From contig NC_049989.1 of NCBI RefSeq assembly GCF_000003815.2, forward strand, positions 13,667,764 through 13,731,763: a DNA stretch of 64,000 nt, given 5' to 3'. This DNA comes from Branchiostoma floridae (taxonomy: Eukaryota > Chordata > Leptocardii > Amphioxiformes > Branchiostomatidae). Below the pieces are notes generated by a model. It was not told where the DNA came from. It saw nothing but the letters and a program-made list of their open reading frames with translations, and did not search any database. Made by a program: the position numbers and the translations under genes. Positions within the stretch are counted from its first letter, which is position 1; every line of letters begins with the position of its first letter. This document shows, piece by piece, positions 30,565 to 42,293 of the stretch.

Positions 30565-30806
30565 GATATAACTTTATAGCACAACAATTGTACAAGGTAC
30601 AAAGTATGGCATCTAAATAACTACAGTTCTATAGCTTTCGTAAGGCTTATCTAACTAATATATGAGTCGTTGCATGGGATAAGATTCTAACAATCATTGG
30701 AGGCTTTTACTTCATATGAGGAATTTCTAATGTCTAAACCTTCTTTGATATATTTTCCTACATCTGCTATACAGGGATTGTCACATGTCATAATGTATTT
30801 GAATTT
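30565..30806 (-). mobile_element. LINE 3' end, copy 2 (same family as 27860)
   Basis: ATAACTTTATAGCACAACAA, GGCTTATCTAACTAATA and CATATGAGGAATTTCTAATG match 27861-28100 in the same orientation with a few percent divergence. The copy is 5'-truncated near 30806, where it abuts a short piece containing GCGCCCCCTAGCGGCTAGTT from the family at 11027. Confidence 0.75.
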
Positions 30807-30861
30807 GAAGAAGGAGTGATGTAGGTTTGCGCCCCCTAGCGGCTAGTTCTGGTCACATCTC

Positions 30862-31818
30862 GTTCATTTCCAAGTGACCTCAAGAGCCAAATGACTAATC
30901 ATTCTGTTCCAGCAAATTTCTCAAGGTGTCAGAATTCCTGTAGGGAAACAGGTTTATTTCCCATACATTCCAGCCCTAAAACGATATACACTCTCTTCCT
31001 CGCCCTTCCTGCCTTGCCACCATTCTCTTGTTATATAGCCTCCCGTTATCATGAGTGTAACAGCGGGTGTAGTAAAAGGAAAACCCTCGGGAAATAAATT
31101 TCAACCCGACCGGAAAAGTACCACCATTGACTCCCATGCAGGATCAATGACATGCAGTGTTGAGTGTGATGGTTTTATTGATTATGTCATGTCTTCTTAT
31201 GACAAACGCCGGCCTCGTGTAATCAATTATGCATAATTCTCGGCGCGCTATCTATTGTGATGGGTTGGGGTTAGAAATTGAATATGGAGCTCGCGAATGA
31301 GTTTCATAAATCGTGTTCAATGGGGCATTCCGTATCAGGAACGTACGGAAAACCAGCCCTACTGTCGAGGGTAAGAATCCGTATCGTCAAGAAACAGTAC
31401 TAGATTCGCTAGCACCCTTGTCATACTTTATCACATGTGCAATAAATATGCCTTTCATAACTTTCAAATTCATATTTGAAGAATTCGCTTTGTACTTGTG
31501 TATTGTCTTTTCTTTTGGCTACACATGAAAGTGTAATAGTCAACGACTTAATTGTATCATTAGGTTACTAAATGCTGCAACAGAATATGTACTTCTAATT
31601 GCAGAACATGAAGGAAGAAGATATACTAGACATTGTCTGAGTCAAAGTTAGATACTTTTTAGATACTAGGGGAGACACTAGATATTCTGGACATTCTATC
31701 AGTCACAATAACACTATTGTTGCCAAAATGTCATTTTTGCTTAGTTTGCTTGAAAAATTAGAGTTCACTCAGGAGCTTTATAACTAGCTTCATCAACCAC
31801 GTAAGGTCTTTTATTAAA
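30862..31818. other. Non-coding; no gene recognised
   Basis: Only short chance frames occur. No exon or repeat family could be supported in this stretch. Confidence 0.35.
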
Positions 31819-32351
31819 TCTGTTACGCTCTTCATGTTCTGTAATGTTTACTTCTATGTACTTAAGTATTAAATAATGATTTGTAAGCTCATAAAAAACA
31901 ACAACAACTGTTAAACCCATAGTATGTAAACTATAGTTCTAGTCCAGTCTAGATCTACTGTGTTATAACATACTGTAAACTATCCATTGTTATGAAAGAA
32001 AAAGTCTTGAATGTTAAAAATAATTTGTTGTTTGTGTAGCCATTTATATGTATCATAATTATTCCATGACAATTGTGGCAATCATGTAGTGTATAGTGGT
32101 TATACATATAGCCTGTTACTGTATAAGTACATGAGAGAAATGCTTATATAGACGAAGTTTCCTTTTCCATGCGCTTTACCAATTGTGCCTAAGAAAGGTA
32201 CTCTTACTTATACGACAGTGGACACTAGTACTTCGAATTACTCCATGTACAATAGTAGCTTAGATACTCTGTTTTTTTTTTACAAATGTACTGTTTGATT
32301 TACGAATAAAGCCTTGAAAAAAAAAATTTAAAAAAAAATCTGTTACGCTCT
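31819..32351 (+). mobile_element. Poly(A)-tailed retrocopy of a transcript 3' end
   Basis: An insert of about 507 bp (31832-32338) ends with AATAAA (32305-32310) and an A-rich tail about 20 bp further. It is flanked by a perfect 13-bp duplication, TCTGTTACGCTCT (31819-31831 and 32339-32351). This is the signature of LINE-mediated reverse transcription. No open frame is present, so it is probably a 5'-truncated copy of the 3' untranslated region of an mRNA whose gene is elsewhere; an unrecognised retrotransposon tail is the alternative. Confidence 0.85.
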
Positions 32352-32904
32352 ATTGACAGCATTAACCCCGCTTAACCGATAGCTTTCCTTGGGCGGGGGG
32401 TGGTACACATTGTGATATAGATAAGGCTACAGCAAAGTTGACCTTTGACAACACACAACTGACGAAACCTTGACCTTCATATGAACCAGTTGAAACAAAA
32501 GCTTGCTGTCGTACTTTGAAATAAATCATACCACAGAAATTAACATTGCTATCGATATTGATGAAAAATATGGTATAGTATATCGATCTCAGTCAATCCC
32601 TTGTATTCTTACGGCGATATCTCATCTATTTAGATTACGCCAAAATAATAAAATTATCTACCGAAAAGGCAGGGCATTACGGATACTTGACCATATATCG
32701 TATATCATATCATACGCTTTCAAAAAATGTATCAAATAAAAACAATGGAAAACCAATTACCTTGATTGAGTAAGCGTGTCGTATTGAGCTTTAACAAATG
32801 AAGATTGATCTCCAATGACAACATAAAAATAAATACTAACACATATAATTTCTCAAACAGTTATGAAGGAGTGTTTAAAAACATTGTAACAATTGAATAG
32901 TATT

Positions 32905-32990
32905 TTTCTCCAATGCTCTAGTGGTATATGGCTTGATATAGGCACGGACGTAGATAATACATAAGGTTCGAACGCCCTAGCACGACGGAG
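32905..32990 (+). mobile_element. tRNA-like SINE head
   Basis: GCTCTAGTGGTATATGGC resembles an A box, and AGGTTCGAACGCC, about 45 bp downstream, is a good B box. The rest of the element is not recognised. It does not fold as a complete tRNA. Confidence 0.45.
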
Positions 32991-33178
32991 CTAAAGCTAA
33001 TTCAGTAAATGGACCAGGGTATGGCTGTATCGGGGAAGGTCCCATAACAACATCAACTTAATTCTAATTCAGAACCTAAAAGCAGCCGTTGAACAAGCAG
33101 AGTATGTAAATATTCAAGCCTATAGGTTTCTAGATTTAAACGTTTTCACACACAAAGGAAACCACATCGTGTACTCAC

Positions 33179-33228
33179 GGTGTTTTGTAGATGTCCACAT
33201 CGTGAAATGTCACGCTTGGCGGCCCCAT
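33179..33228 (-). CDS. Possible first coding exon of an unidentified gene
   Basis: On the minus strand, ATG at 33228 opens a 50-nt frame, MGPPSVTFHDVDIYKT plus two bases, that ends exactly at a good donor (CC|GTGAGT, GT at 33178-33177). The local composition is richer in G+C than its surroundings. The phase does not allow splicing to the NOS acceptor at 21096 without an immediate stop, so it would belong to a different gene or isoform. I do not recognise the peptide, no downstream exon was found between here and 21.1 kb, and chance is a real alternative. Confidence 0.25.
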
Positions 33229-33449
33229 GTGAGATGTGTGTATACACCCGGGGTGCCCTCTACACTGAACGCATCGCGACCATACAGCCAACAAACCATG
33301 TAATTATCGCTCAAAATAATCAAAAGGATGTACGTATGTATGACGGTATTATGTCAAACCGGGTCTGTACTAAAGACATGCCGGATATATGGTTTCTCGC
33401 GTGCAGGGAGGCCAGAGCTTTTATGACATATCGCTAACCTCCTGGGAGC

Positions 33450-34699
33450 AAACGTCATTTTTCAACTGATGCCAATTAAAGTGTAGGGAAGCCCGCTCGT
33501 AATATGGTGTTGCCTTGGCTGATGTACTGGTATGACGTAGAGAGGAGGGACAGTAACGGTTGTAGTTTTATTAGGGGGGCTTTGTGGAGGTCATTTTACT
33601 GGAATTGTTATCCACATGTAGTAAGAGAGTTAAGAGTTTTTAGTGCTTATATCATGATAAAAACATAGTGGGCGAGAGTTGTTGTGCTCGTTAAAGGGCC
33701 CGGTAACATTCGTCATACGGTCGTAGTGCAATCGCAAACATAAGGATCTGAGGATTATGTTGTTGCATACTCTAAACATTCTATAGCTTTCTTTTACCAG
33801 GTGCATCTACTTCTTCCACCGGAAGCTTTGGCCAACTACTAGAAATCAGGAAGTTCTACAATGTAATTCTATAGAAGAGATAAAGCAGTTACTGAATTCT
33901 GTAGAATATTAGTTGATTATATCGAACGCGCTATGCCTTTTCCGAGTTCTTGTTGTATTCACATCCCACCTTGCCACACAGCACTTTACCAGACAACATT
34001 AAGAGAAGCCTCATACATTGTTGTAAAAAAAGAGAACTTCCATAGAGACCCTACAGTTCTGATAACCTAGTCACAGAAGTCCGGACAAGGTTATTAAGTG
34101 TATAGAGTACAAAGAAACTCTTCTGATTGTTTGATTGTGTTAAATGTGTGGCCAATAGACGTAGTTCTGACCCACAGGGCATCCGTGAAGGGCATTTATT
34201 CATCTCTATAGCATGTTCAATAGCTCGTGTGGTACAAAGGGGAGAGAATATCACTCGGGCCCGACAGAGAGAAGATTTAATTAGGATAGCGTGGGAAGTT
34301 TTCACAAAAGGCAGAGAAAAATGAGATATTGCCTTTGAACTTGGAGAACCCGTCGGAAATTTGCCCTTGTGAGTGTAGTAGGACGAAAGGGTCAAGTGCA
34401 GAGAGGCTTTTACCCCCGCCGTGAAGCCAGGAGAAAGTTTCAAGTATAGGTATTTTTACCTCACGCAAACTAAGTGGTCCGGAAGTCCCAGGAACCGGGC
34501 TGTTGCAGTACAAACAGAACTTGGCAGAGGGCTCTGTTAAATACAGATCCTAGTTCATCTTCACAATTCTGCCTGGATATGTCTGATCTCTGAGCACAGC
34601 GGCTATTCCATGTGAAAGGGAATTTTCTTCTCTTTTTCTGTCTGACCAGGTAAGTTAAGATGATGCTTTTGTGACATTGTCATTAATAAAAACTAACCA
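33450..34699. other. Non-coding; no gene recognised
   Basis: Short frames only, including one of 130 codons on the minus strand (34443-34051) without recognisable motifs or supporting splice sites. Confidence 0.35.
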
Positions 34700-34932
34700 A
34701 AAGTATAACATCAATAATAGTTCCGATGGGTGCCATAATACCACCATATCCAAAAACACACTGTTAAAAAAAGATGCCTCAAATTGTCTTGAAAGCCTAA
34801 ATATCTGTACAGTGAATATTCCTGAGTATCTAATTGATGCCGCATTCAATTTGGTACATCTCTTTAAATTGTATTTGTTCTCATGTGGCGGTATTATGGC
34901 ACCCGGTGGAATTATTATTGATGTTATACTTT
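34700..34932. mobile_element. Fold-back MITE, ~48-bp arms
   Basis: Left arm AAAGTATAACATCAATAATA then GTTCCGATGGGTGCCATAAT; right arm is the inverse, ending ATTGATGTTATACTTT. There are a few mismatches. The central ~130 bp has no recognisable content. Confidence 0.8.
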
Positions 34933-35640
34933 GAGAGTTGAGTTACTTTCCAGCACAAATAGATGTGAATTATGGACAAAACTTTTTGTTTTTGCAAGAG
35001 GACAGGGTCACCTTGAGAAACACATTTATTGCACTGGTATCTACGGATAGAATAATTGGATCGGGATAATCTCTGTCGCTCTCTGTCAAAATACGCGGAA
35101 TCTTCTAACCGAATGTATTTGTTTTTGATGACCTCATGTGATAGAGCAAATGGAATTAACATTTTGATGTGATACGGTGTCACTTTTATGGGTATTCAAA
35201 GTTTGGAACAGGAATTAAACCTGTTGAATACGAGTCATTCGATTGTATCAGGTCCAGTATATGGGAAATTTTGCGTTATGTTAGAGTTATTAATCTCATA
35301 ATAACCCAATTCTGTCTCAGTCCTCGTATCAGTAATAAAAACTGAAACATATTATTTCAGATATGTGTAGAATGCCGCATTCTGTCATATATATCATGCA
35401 ATGTGAAACGTGCAACAGGTATAAGTCACAACGCGTACCCTTGAAAACTTGACAAACTTTGATGTTTTGGCTGGGTAGTGTATGGGCGTTGCCGTTAACG
35501 CGTTAGACACGGCGGTTATACATAATTATTAGTAGACAAGAAATATTAAACTTCCTTGAAAGACTAATAATATATTTTTTTGTTATTTACTTGCTTTATT
35601 CATTACTATAAATGCATCGCTTATTCTGTCTATGTAAATT
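34933..35640. other. Non-coding; no gene recognised
   Basis: AT-rich sequence with no supportable feature. Confidence 0.35.
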
Positions 35641-35644
35641 CCGG

Positions 35645-36245
35645 ACAGACCGCGGGACAACTTTGGGCCCGAGCCAATGTAAGCCAACTTTCCTTTCCTG
35701 CCCGTCTGCGGTACCAACTTTGAACATGAGCTAAGTGAACCTTCCCATCCTGCGGGACCAACTTTGGACCCGAGCCAATCTAAGCAAACTTTCCCATCCT
35801 GCCAGTCTGCGGGACCAACTTTGGACTCGAGCCAATTTAAGCAAACCTTCCCATCCTGCCAGTCTGTGGGACCAACTTTGGACCCGAGCCAATTTAAGCA
35901 AACCTTCCCATCCTGCCAGTCTGTGGGACCAACTTTGGACCCGAGCCAATTTAAGCAAACCTTCCAATCCTGCCAGTCTGTGGGACCAACTTTGGACTCG
36001 AGCCAATTTAAGCAAACCTTCCCATCCTGCCAGTCTGTGGGACCAACTTTGGACCCGAGCCAATTTAAGCAAACCTTCCCATCCTGCCAGTCTGTGGGAC
36101 CAACTTTGGACCCGAGCCAATCTAAGCAAACCTTCCCATCCTGCCAGTCTGCGGGACCAACTTTGGACCTGAGCCAATCTAGGCAAACCTTCCCATCCCT
36201 GTGGGACCAACTTTGGGCCCAAGTCAATCCCATCCTGCCAGTCTG
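35645..36245. repeat. 57-bp minisatellite, ~10 units
   Basis: Regular 57-bp units from about 35754 (GGGACC at 35754, 35811, 35868 and so on), with diverged units on each side. Each carries GGGACCAACTTTGGACCCGA and TCCCATCCTGCCAGTCTG. Because 57 is 19 triplets, several frames stay open on both strands (apparent 19-aa repeats), which are not evidence of a protein. Confidence 0.93.
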
Positions 36246-36723
36246 CAGTTACATCTACCAATCACTTTAAAAAAATTTAATGACAACGGATACACACCAA
36301 GACAAACAAATAGTACACATACAGACAAAAAACAATACCTCCTGTATTTCGGAGGTAATTATACTTTCTAAACCATCCTGACCAAACCCCGATTCACATA
36401 ACCAATCTAAAATAACGAAAAATAGAAAAGCATGCAACAGTAAAGTTGCACTTTCTTTGATGAAATAGCTTTTAAACCGCATTTCTTGTTTTTATTGTGT
36501 TGTCTTATCGTCACATTATTTTGATACAGGTCTAATTCTAAGTTTCTGCATTTGTGTAAGATATGAATTCGAAAATAATTTCATCAGGCTGGTAGGTCAT
36601 AGGATAGTAGACATTTCTTTTACACAACCACTCAATCTCACCTGCTGACGTTTCGATGTCTGACATCTTCCTCAGAGCTTTTAACTGGAGTGCTGCTTCT
36701 CGCCGCATTAAGTTGCCACGTAA

Positions 36724-37063
36724 AGCTAAGAACACAACCCGCCGTACGTGCAGTTTGTCCGTAAATTTTTTTGGGAGGCCACGTCCGCCACGTATTTCTG
36801 AAAACGTTCAGGCTGTACAGGGCTGGCGCGTCGACTGTACTGGTACGTACGGGGAGAGGGGGGTGGTTGCGATTCCGCAGCCCGATGGCATACAAAGTTT
36901 TGCCTGCACGTAAAGTTCTACGGCGTATCTGCGTGCTATTCGTCGGATTCCCTACGAGTTCGTACGGAGGCAGTACTTACCACGTACGGATCCCAAAAGA
37001 TTGCCCACGTTTTGGCATGTAGACAGCACGTATTTGCACGTGCGGCGGGTTGTGCCCTTAGCT
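36724..37063 (+). mobile_element. CGTACG-rich MITE, copy 2 (340 bp)
   Basis: Same family and orientation as 22131-22463; starts AGCTAAGAACACAACCCG and ends GTTGTGCCCTTAGCT. It contains a small local insertion near 36860 (GGGGAGAGGGGGGTGG) relative to the other copies. Confidence 0.88.
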
Positions 37064-37814
37064 TTAGGAATACGAGCGATCGCGATAATATCAGAGTGAC
37101 GCAGTGGTAAGCTAAAACAAGTGTTTGGCAAAAGATTGATTGACATATTAACCAGTAATTTGATCTGCTAATTAAGATATCAATCTTTAATCCAATCTAC
37201 TGACGCCTTAGTAGGCACCAGCCGTCGAATTCCCCGGATGTAAACAACAACAGCGATCGCTCGTGTTCTCGTCGCAAAAGCGCCACCTACATCGGCTACA
37301 TATAGCAGCAAGAAGCAGAACTCTAGAAGCTCTAAGGAAGATGTCTGATAGTAATGTCAGCAGGCAGAAGAAAACTCTACTATCCTTTGTAGAGATTGTT
37401 TTTGATTTCTAACATTGGGTGGCAGAAGTGTTCGTAGAACTACTTGGTTTATGCTTGTCACTCGGACTGTAACGTCAGATAATTAACGAAGCAATCTATG
37501 AGTAGGGAGGGTCATTTCGATGGTAATCCTTGCCAATATGTGATAAACCTGTTTATAGGCGCCAAAGGACCATCAAATGTTCTGTTAAAGCGTGACTGGT
37601 AGGAAAATAAGGCCACAACAAATAGATTTTATGGATGACATCAGTGCATGCTTTGATTTTCACTTTTTTTAGAAGAGTGCAACAAGAAATTTCGTTACCC
37701 TCAGGCAATGACAAGAAAATACTGAAAATGAGAAAATTAGTCGTAAAATTGCACCTGTTCTATTGCATAACGTCAATTGTGCATAGAGCACATTTCTTTA
37801 AAAAGCCCATTGGC
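37064..37814. other. Non-coding; no gene recognised
   Basis: No supportable feature; a modestly GC-richer patch near 37200-37270 contains no frame of interest. Confidence 0.35.
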
Positions 37815-37996
37815 AATCACTACAGCAGGGGGCTAATCCACAGGCAGTGGTGTGCGTTCAACTTCCATACTCTTTCTAAAATGCTGAGTGTTAACCAGAG
37901 AAAGCAGTGCAATTTTTGAAGTCTTGGTATGAATCGGCCGGGGTCCTACCGAATGCAAAGCAAGCACTACACTATACCACTTGGACATTGCGCCGG
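37815..37996 (-). mobile_element. tRNA-derived SINE (second copy of the 25537 family)
   Basis: Tail CACTACAGCAGGGGGCTAAT, AACTTCCATACTCTTTC and the AATCGGCCGGGG segment align with 25537-25731. The B box is damaged (GGTAGGACCCCGG) and the A box is only partly kept. Confidence 0.75.
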
Positions 37997-38089
37997 GAAA
38001 GGCGAAAAGAGTGTCTATTAAGTACAAGCCACTTCTCGTTCTTGAGAACCCATAACAAGCGCCATGACAGAAAACGCAAGAAGTAAGAC

Positions 38090-38236
38090 CTGTATATGTT
38101 GACCAAGAAGTAACTTTTCAGCTTGCCTAGGAGCAAAACGTCTTTTCAGATGTCCCCACCCAGGATTTAACATTGGTAGCTGAAACCAGGAACGCGGTGA
38201 GGCTGCTACCAGCTGCAGTTGAGCCACAGGGACACC
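38090..38236 (-). mobile_element. tRNA-derived SINE
   Basis: The minus-strand head GTCCCTGTGGCTCAACTG is followed by TGGTAGCAGCCTCACCGCG and a degenerate B box. The same head occurs in the element at 18180-18308. The body includes GGGACATCTGAAAAGACGTT. Confidence 0.6.
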
Positions 38237-38564
38237 CTTGCCACACATATTTACTGTAACAGATTTACCGTCATTTCCACCGTTTGTCGTAAACTCAGAG
38301 AGATTAAGCAGGGCCTATTAATTCGACACAAATGACTGCTATAACTATAAACATTATGTTGGCCGGTAACGCGGAATGGGGGATGAAGAAAGAAATAAAA
38401 TGCCGTAAAAAGCAATGATCTTGTAGGATGGGAGGATAATTTACCGACTCTGAAGTATACCAGAGTAATTTCTACTGAGGAATAGAGCACATGTGATATG
38501 ACATACATGTATGAGTCACCTGGCAAATATAAAAGAAGACGAAAATTACGTTTTACTGTTTGCC

Positions 38565-38735
38565 CCTTGGGTTCGAATCCGTTAGTATGCCACCGATCTT
38601 GTGCCCTTTTAAAAAGCACCTTACACGACTTTCCTCACTTCACTCAGGTGAAAATGTGTGCCGACTTCGGCCGTCCCTTGGATAGGACGTTAAATGGGGG
38701 TCCCGAGTCACACCCCGAGCACGCTTATCAAAATA
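38565..38735 (+). mobile_element. SINE body with perfect B box
   Basis: GGGTTCGAATCC (38569-38580) is a consensus B box. It is followed by CTTGTGCCCTTTTAAA-type body, TGTGCCGACTTCGGCCG and GACGTTAAATGGGGGTCCCG. The A-box half is missing or decayed. The body resembles the SINE at 63395. Confidence 0.65.
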
Positions 38736-38872
38736 GTAGAGACCTCTTCCGTTGTGAGTGGTTCAAAACATACAGTTCTTTGCCCTCCCAATAGGCTATT
38801 GTTAGCAGGTTTTTGTTACAATGGGTCAAGCAACCGGAAACACAATTATAAGAGGTCACACAACATTTTTTG

Positions 38873-39022
38873 CTTGGCAAGCAGATCTTGCGTGGCATAA
38901 GATAGTATCATAAGCTCTGTACGTCCTGCGGCAGATCTTCGCGTGGCCAATTTACTCCTCTGCCGGCTAAACTCCTTCCCCAGCTTATGTTACTGTCTTA
39001 TGCCACGCAGGATCTGCTTGGG
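38873..39022. mobile_element. Small palindromic element
   Basis: The left arm CAAGCAGATCTTGCGTGGCA with TAAGATAGTATCATAAGCT is inverted on the right as AGCTTATGTTACTGTCTTAT with GCCACGCAGGATCTGCTTG. The loop is about 65 bp and contains another GCAGATCTTCGCGTGGC half-copy. A one-armed relative occurs near 63335-63380. Confidence 0.7.
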
Positions 39023-40074
39023 GGTTAGGCCGTATTTCCTGACGACAGTTGGTGACGTAGTTCCGGTGCGGCAATCTTCAGTTTGACACACTTGTTCCGC
39101 TGATGACGTAGGCGGCAGGGAAAGTGGGACCGGGGAATGTGGAGGGTAAACATAGGGATTAAATGGATCACTGATAATGGCGGAGTAGGCAATTTCTTAT
39201 GGGGGGGGGAGGTATTGCTGACCAAATTTTTACGATGACCAGCACAGAATGCGCAAGCCGTGACAATCTTTAGTGGGTCCAAAGGACATGCTTCCCCAGG
39301 AAAAATTTGAAATCTTGACCTTCTGAAACGTTATTTCTTGCATTTTGCTGGGCAAATTTTGCTGGTAAACGAAGCTAAGTTTGATGACATCTCTATTAAC
39401 GATAAAAATACACGATAAGTTTCTGTTTGATCTTGACCTATCTTGTGTAAGTTTATGCCATAATGATATGTATCAAAATAAATGAAAAGCGTTTGAATAC
39501 TGTCCAACCTACTAACCATAGCATTGGTGTGTGAAACACCTCGATAACCTGGGAAGCAATAAGAGTTTACATAAATCAAATTGGCTGGAGCCTAATATAC
39601 AATACTCAAAATCTGATTGAAAAATACCGGTGTTTCCTTGAGTTTAAACAACTCAAATATCAAAAGCGCTTTGAATTAGACACATACACGTATGCTTATT
39701 CACAAGACGGTGTATCATTTGATACATAGTGATTGTTGGGACAGACAGCTTGCCTGACTAAATCAGGCTTCTAGTAGCAATACAATTGGTCAGACCCTAA
39801 AAGGAGGCCAAGGCGGTCCGAGGTTTTATAACACAAGCAAACAAGAACGCTACTTGTAGTCTCTACCAGACTACGCTGGCTGTTATAGGAAGAATCATTT
39901 GCCGGGGGAGTTTTGCTACCAGAGGAGTTGGCGGGCCGCGCTTCGGATGGGAAAGATGAACCTTAGCGTGGACTGACTCCCCTGGCCAATTTCCCGATTT
40001 TTTTCTGAATTCTACGATCCCCGCACCCCCGTAGGAAGGCCTGATGGAGGCTAGGTACTTGAGTGACCTTTGCT
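39023..40074. other. Non-coding; possible decayed repeat at 39740-40050
   Basis: No gene was recognised. The end GTAGGAAGGCCTGATGGAGG (near 40032) recurs in inverted, diverged form near 61497 (CCTCTACCAGGCCTTCC), so 39740-40050 is probably part of a dispersed repeat. Confidence 0.35.
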
Positions 40075-40286
40075 ATACCGTAAATGCAGAAATGTTCGCG
40101 GTGGATTAATGTTCGCGGTTTTCGCGGTGACCACTTCACCGCGAACTTAAATCCACAGCGAACATTTTTCTATTATGGTATTGGACTGCAGTCTATGGTG
40201 TTACCGCGAAATTAAATCCAGCGCGAAAGTCCTTTTTCCCGCTACCGCGAAATTCAATTCCCGCGAACTTAAATGCATTTACAGTA
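40075..40286. mobile_element. MITE with CCGCGAA-rich ends
   Basis: The left end TACCGTAAATGCAG... TTCGCGG and the right end CCGCGAACTTAAATGCATTT...ACAGTA are inverted repeats. Several CGCGAA/TTCGCG subrepeats lie inside. TA ends and this terminal sequence are seen in mariner-like MITEs of many marine invertebrates (from memory). Confidence 0.7.
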
Positions 40287-41065
40287 TCGTGGCTAACCCA
40301 ACCCAACCCAGAACAAACAAGCTCACTCCTTAAGCCAGGTTCCGGTCTCTGCACGTGTGAGGAAAATTTGTCTATGCGCAGAGACCGTAACTACAATAAG
40401 CAAGCAAAGTAACTATATACACTTTCCATTCCCAACGAGCAAATATATTTGAGAAAACCAAAACAACTTGAAAGACATGTTTCTAGCTAATAAAGGATGT
40501 TTAGAAAAACGTATGCGTAGATGTATACATAATGTGGGGGTAAATGACAAAGAAAACAGAGCACATCTGGTATTAAAGCTAATGGTTATCAACGCAAATA
40601 CTTCAATGCAAGGCTGAATAAATGTTTGGGAGATGAGGTCAGCGTGTTTTTTGCTCCTTGGCAATAACAGTTACCACAAAATATCTATGTAACTGGGATA
40701 TGCCAAAGACGCTCGGAATGCCCACTACCTATACGGTCTACCGTGATTTAAAGATTTTAATAACAGTTCATGTTTATCTATTATGACAAATTTGCACGTT
40801 GATATATTTTGTAGAACAATCTACGTGGGCAGGCTGTCGTGCGATTTTTCTATGGGATTTTCAAGCAGACTGTAAAAAGAAAAAGAAAAAAAGGAAAGTG
40901 TTCTCGATCCAGTTTTAACTCACAGAGAAGACAGACGCTATGCACAGTATTTACAGGTTCATTGCATCGGGGAAACTCCCCTAGTTCTTTTCGATAAGCA
41001 CAACAAACAGTGAATTACGGCTGTACGAAGGACTGCAACCCTCTCCGCTAGCGTGAGCGTCCGGT
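40287..41065. other. Non-coding; no gene recognised
   Basis: No supportable exon or repeat. Confidence 0.35.
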
Positions 41066-41150
41066 GAGTGACACAGCGGGAATCGAACTCACGGCTTCTA
41101 GAGCTCTAGTTCCAGAGGCAGGGCCGCTAACCACTGGACTACGTACGCTA
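41066..41150 (-). mobile_element. tRNA-like SINE head
   Basis: The minus strand reads TACGTAGTCCAGTGGTTAGC (A box) and GAGTTCGATTCCC (B box) 55 bp later, with an extra-arm-like insert between. It is close to a tRNA with a long variable arm, but the ends do not pair into an acceptor stem and the body continues, so a SINE is the better call. Confidence 0.65.
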
Positions 41151-41159
41151 CCTCAAGTA

Positions 41160-41285
41160 GGCTGTGACAGAACCAACCACCGACAAGGATCTAAGACAGC
41201 CGTTTCAAGCTGAGTTCACGACAAAAACGCCTTCAATTTGTGTTCGTACGACGATCGTACGACGAATGTGTGCTCATGCCGTTTA
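41160..41285. mobile_element. Fragment of the CGTACGACG MITE family
   Basis: ACCGACAAGGATCTAAGACA and CGTACGACGATCGTACGACG occur in the same order as in 43637-43793. The third copy at 60347-60530 is inverted. Confidence 0.6.
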
Positions 41286-42293
41286 ATATCCAACTAGTAT
41301 AACCAACCAGCAAACATACAACCCGTGCTGATAGGAAATTGTTATATGCCGCCTGGCAACAAGACGACAACGCTTTATCTTAGGATTTAGTAAATGTAGA
41401 TTCATAAACTCGCTTCTTAACAGTTTGCATATCACCGTTTTTAAGGCAATTTACATAAACCTATAAACTGCTACTCAAAGGCATTCAGTTCTTCATCTTT
41501 GCAGATTTGCCAAACATGTCATATAGAATAGAGCAAGAGCGTGTGATTTGTATCCAATGACTAATATTTGCACAATACACACTCAGAGTGTGCCATTCGA
41601 ATTTGCTACTAACAATGCATTCAACCGTTAGAAGTGTACTTGCTATTGGACACCATCCATCCATTGAACATACCTTTAGGATATGCCGCTCTCCTCGTCC
41701 TGCGAAGTCCCTCTCACCTGGCGAACTTTACACTCACAAATGAGGCGTACGGATTTATCCGAGGTCATTTCAAATGTCTTGTTTATTTTATAGGCGGAGG
41801 GGTGACACCATAAGTGTGTTCGGGGTTAAGCACATTCCGTAGATTTTCTGTCAGTGAAGGATTTATTCTAAATTTAGCCGCTAATGTCTTGATGACCTTG
41901 AAAACATGTTTATGACCTTCGTACCTTTGGTAAGGTCTGGTGGAACTGACGTGTGAAAATCCTCATTAATTTGCGTCCTGATTTGCATGATGAGCATTTA
42001 ATTATGTTAAGAATCACTTGAGTTATGAACACACCAAAAATCGCGACCCTCAAACACTTCTCGAGTTATTCTCTTCCAAAGTCTGAAACAAAATCGCCCC
42101 TGCAGTTCTAAAAAAGCGTCAGCGGAGGCGTGTGTGTAAACCCACGACTCTTTCTCCCTTGGACCATCTACCATTCAAATATAACGACTTTGACTTTGAC
42201 ATGTACAGAGATGTAAAAACCGGAAGTAAACCTGCAGCACCATAGAAATCCGCTATAAGATAAAGGGTTAAGTCTCTTAGCCTTGTTTGCATA

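Noticed and set aside
35583-36270. Open frames of 145-216 codons with 19-residue repeats
   Set aside because: The 57-bp minisatellite period is a multiple of three, so frames remain open on both strands by arithmetic.
41066-41150. A tRNA gene with long variable arm
   Set aside because: A and B boxes are good, but the acceptor stem does not pair and SINE-like sequence follows.
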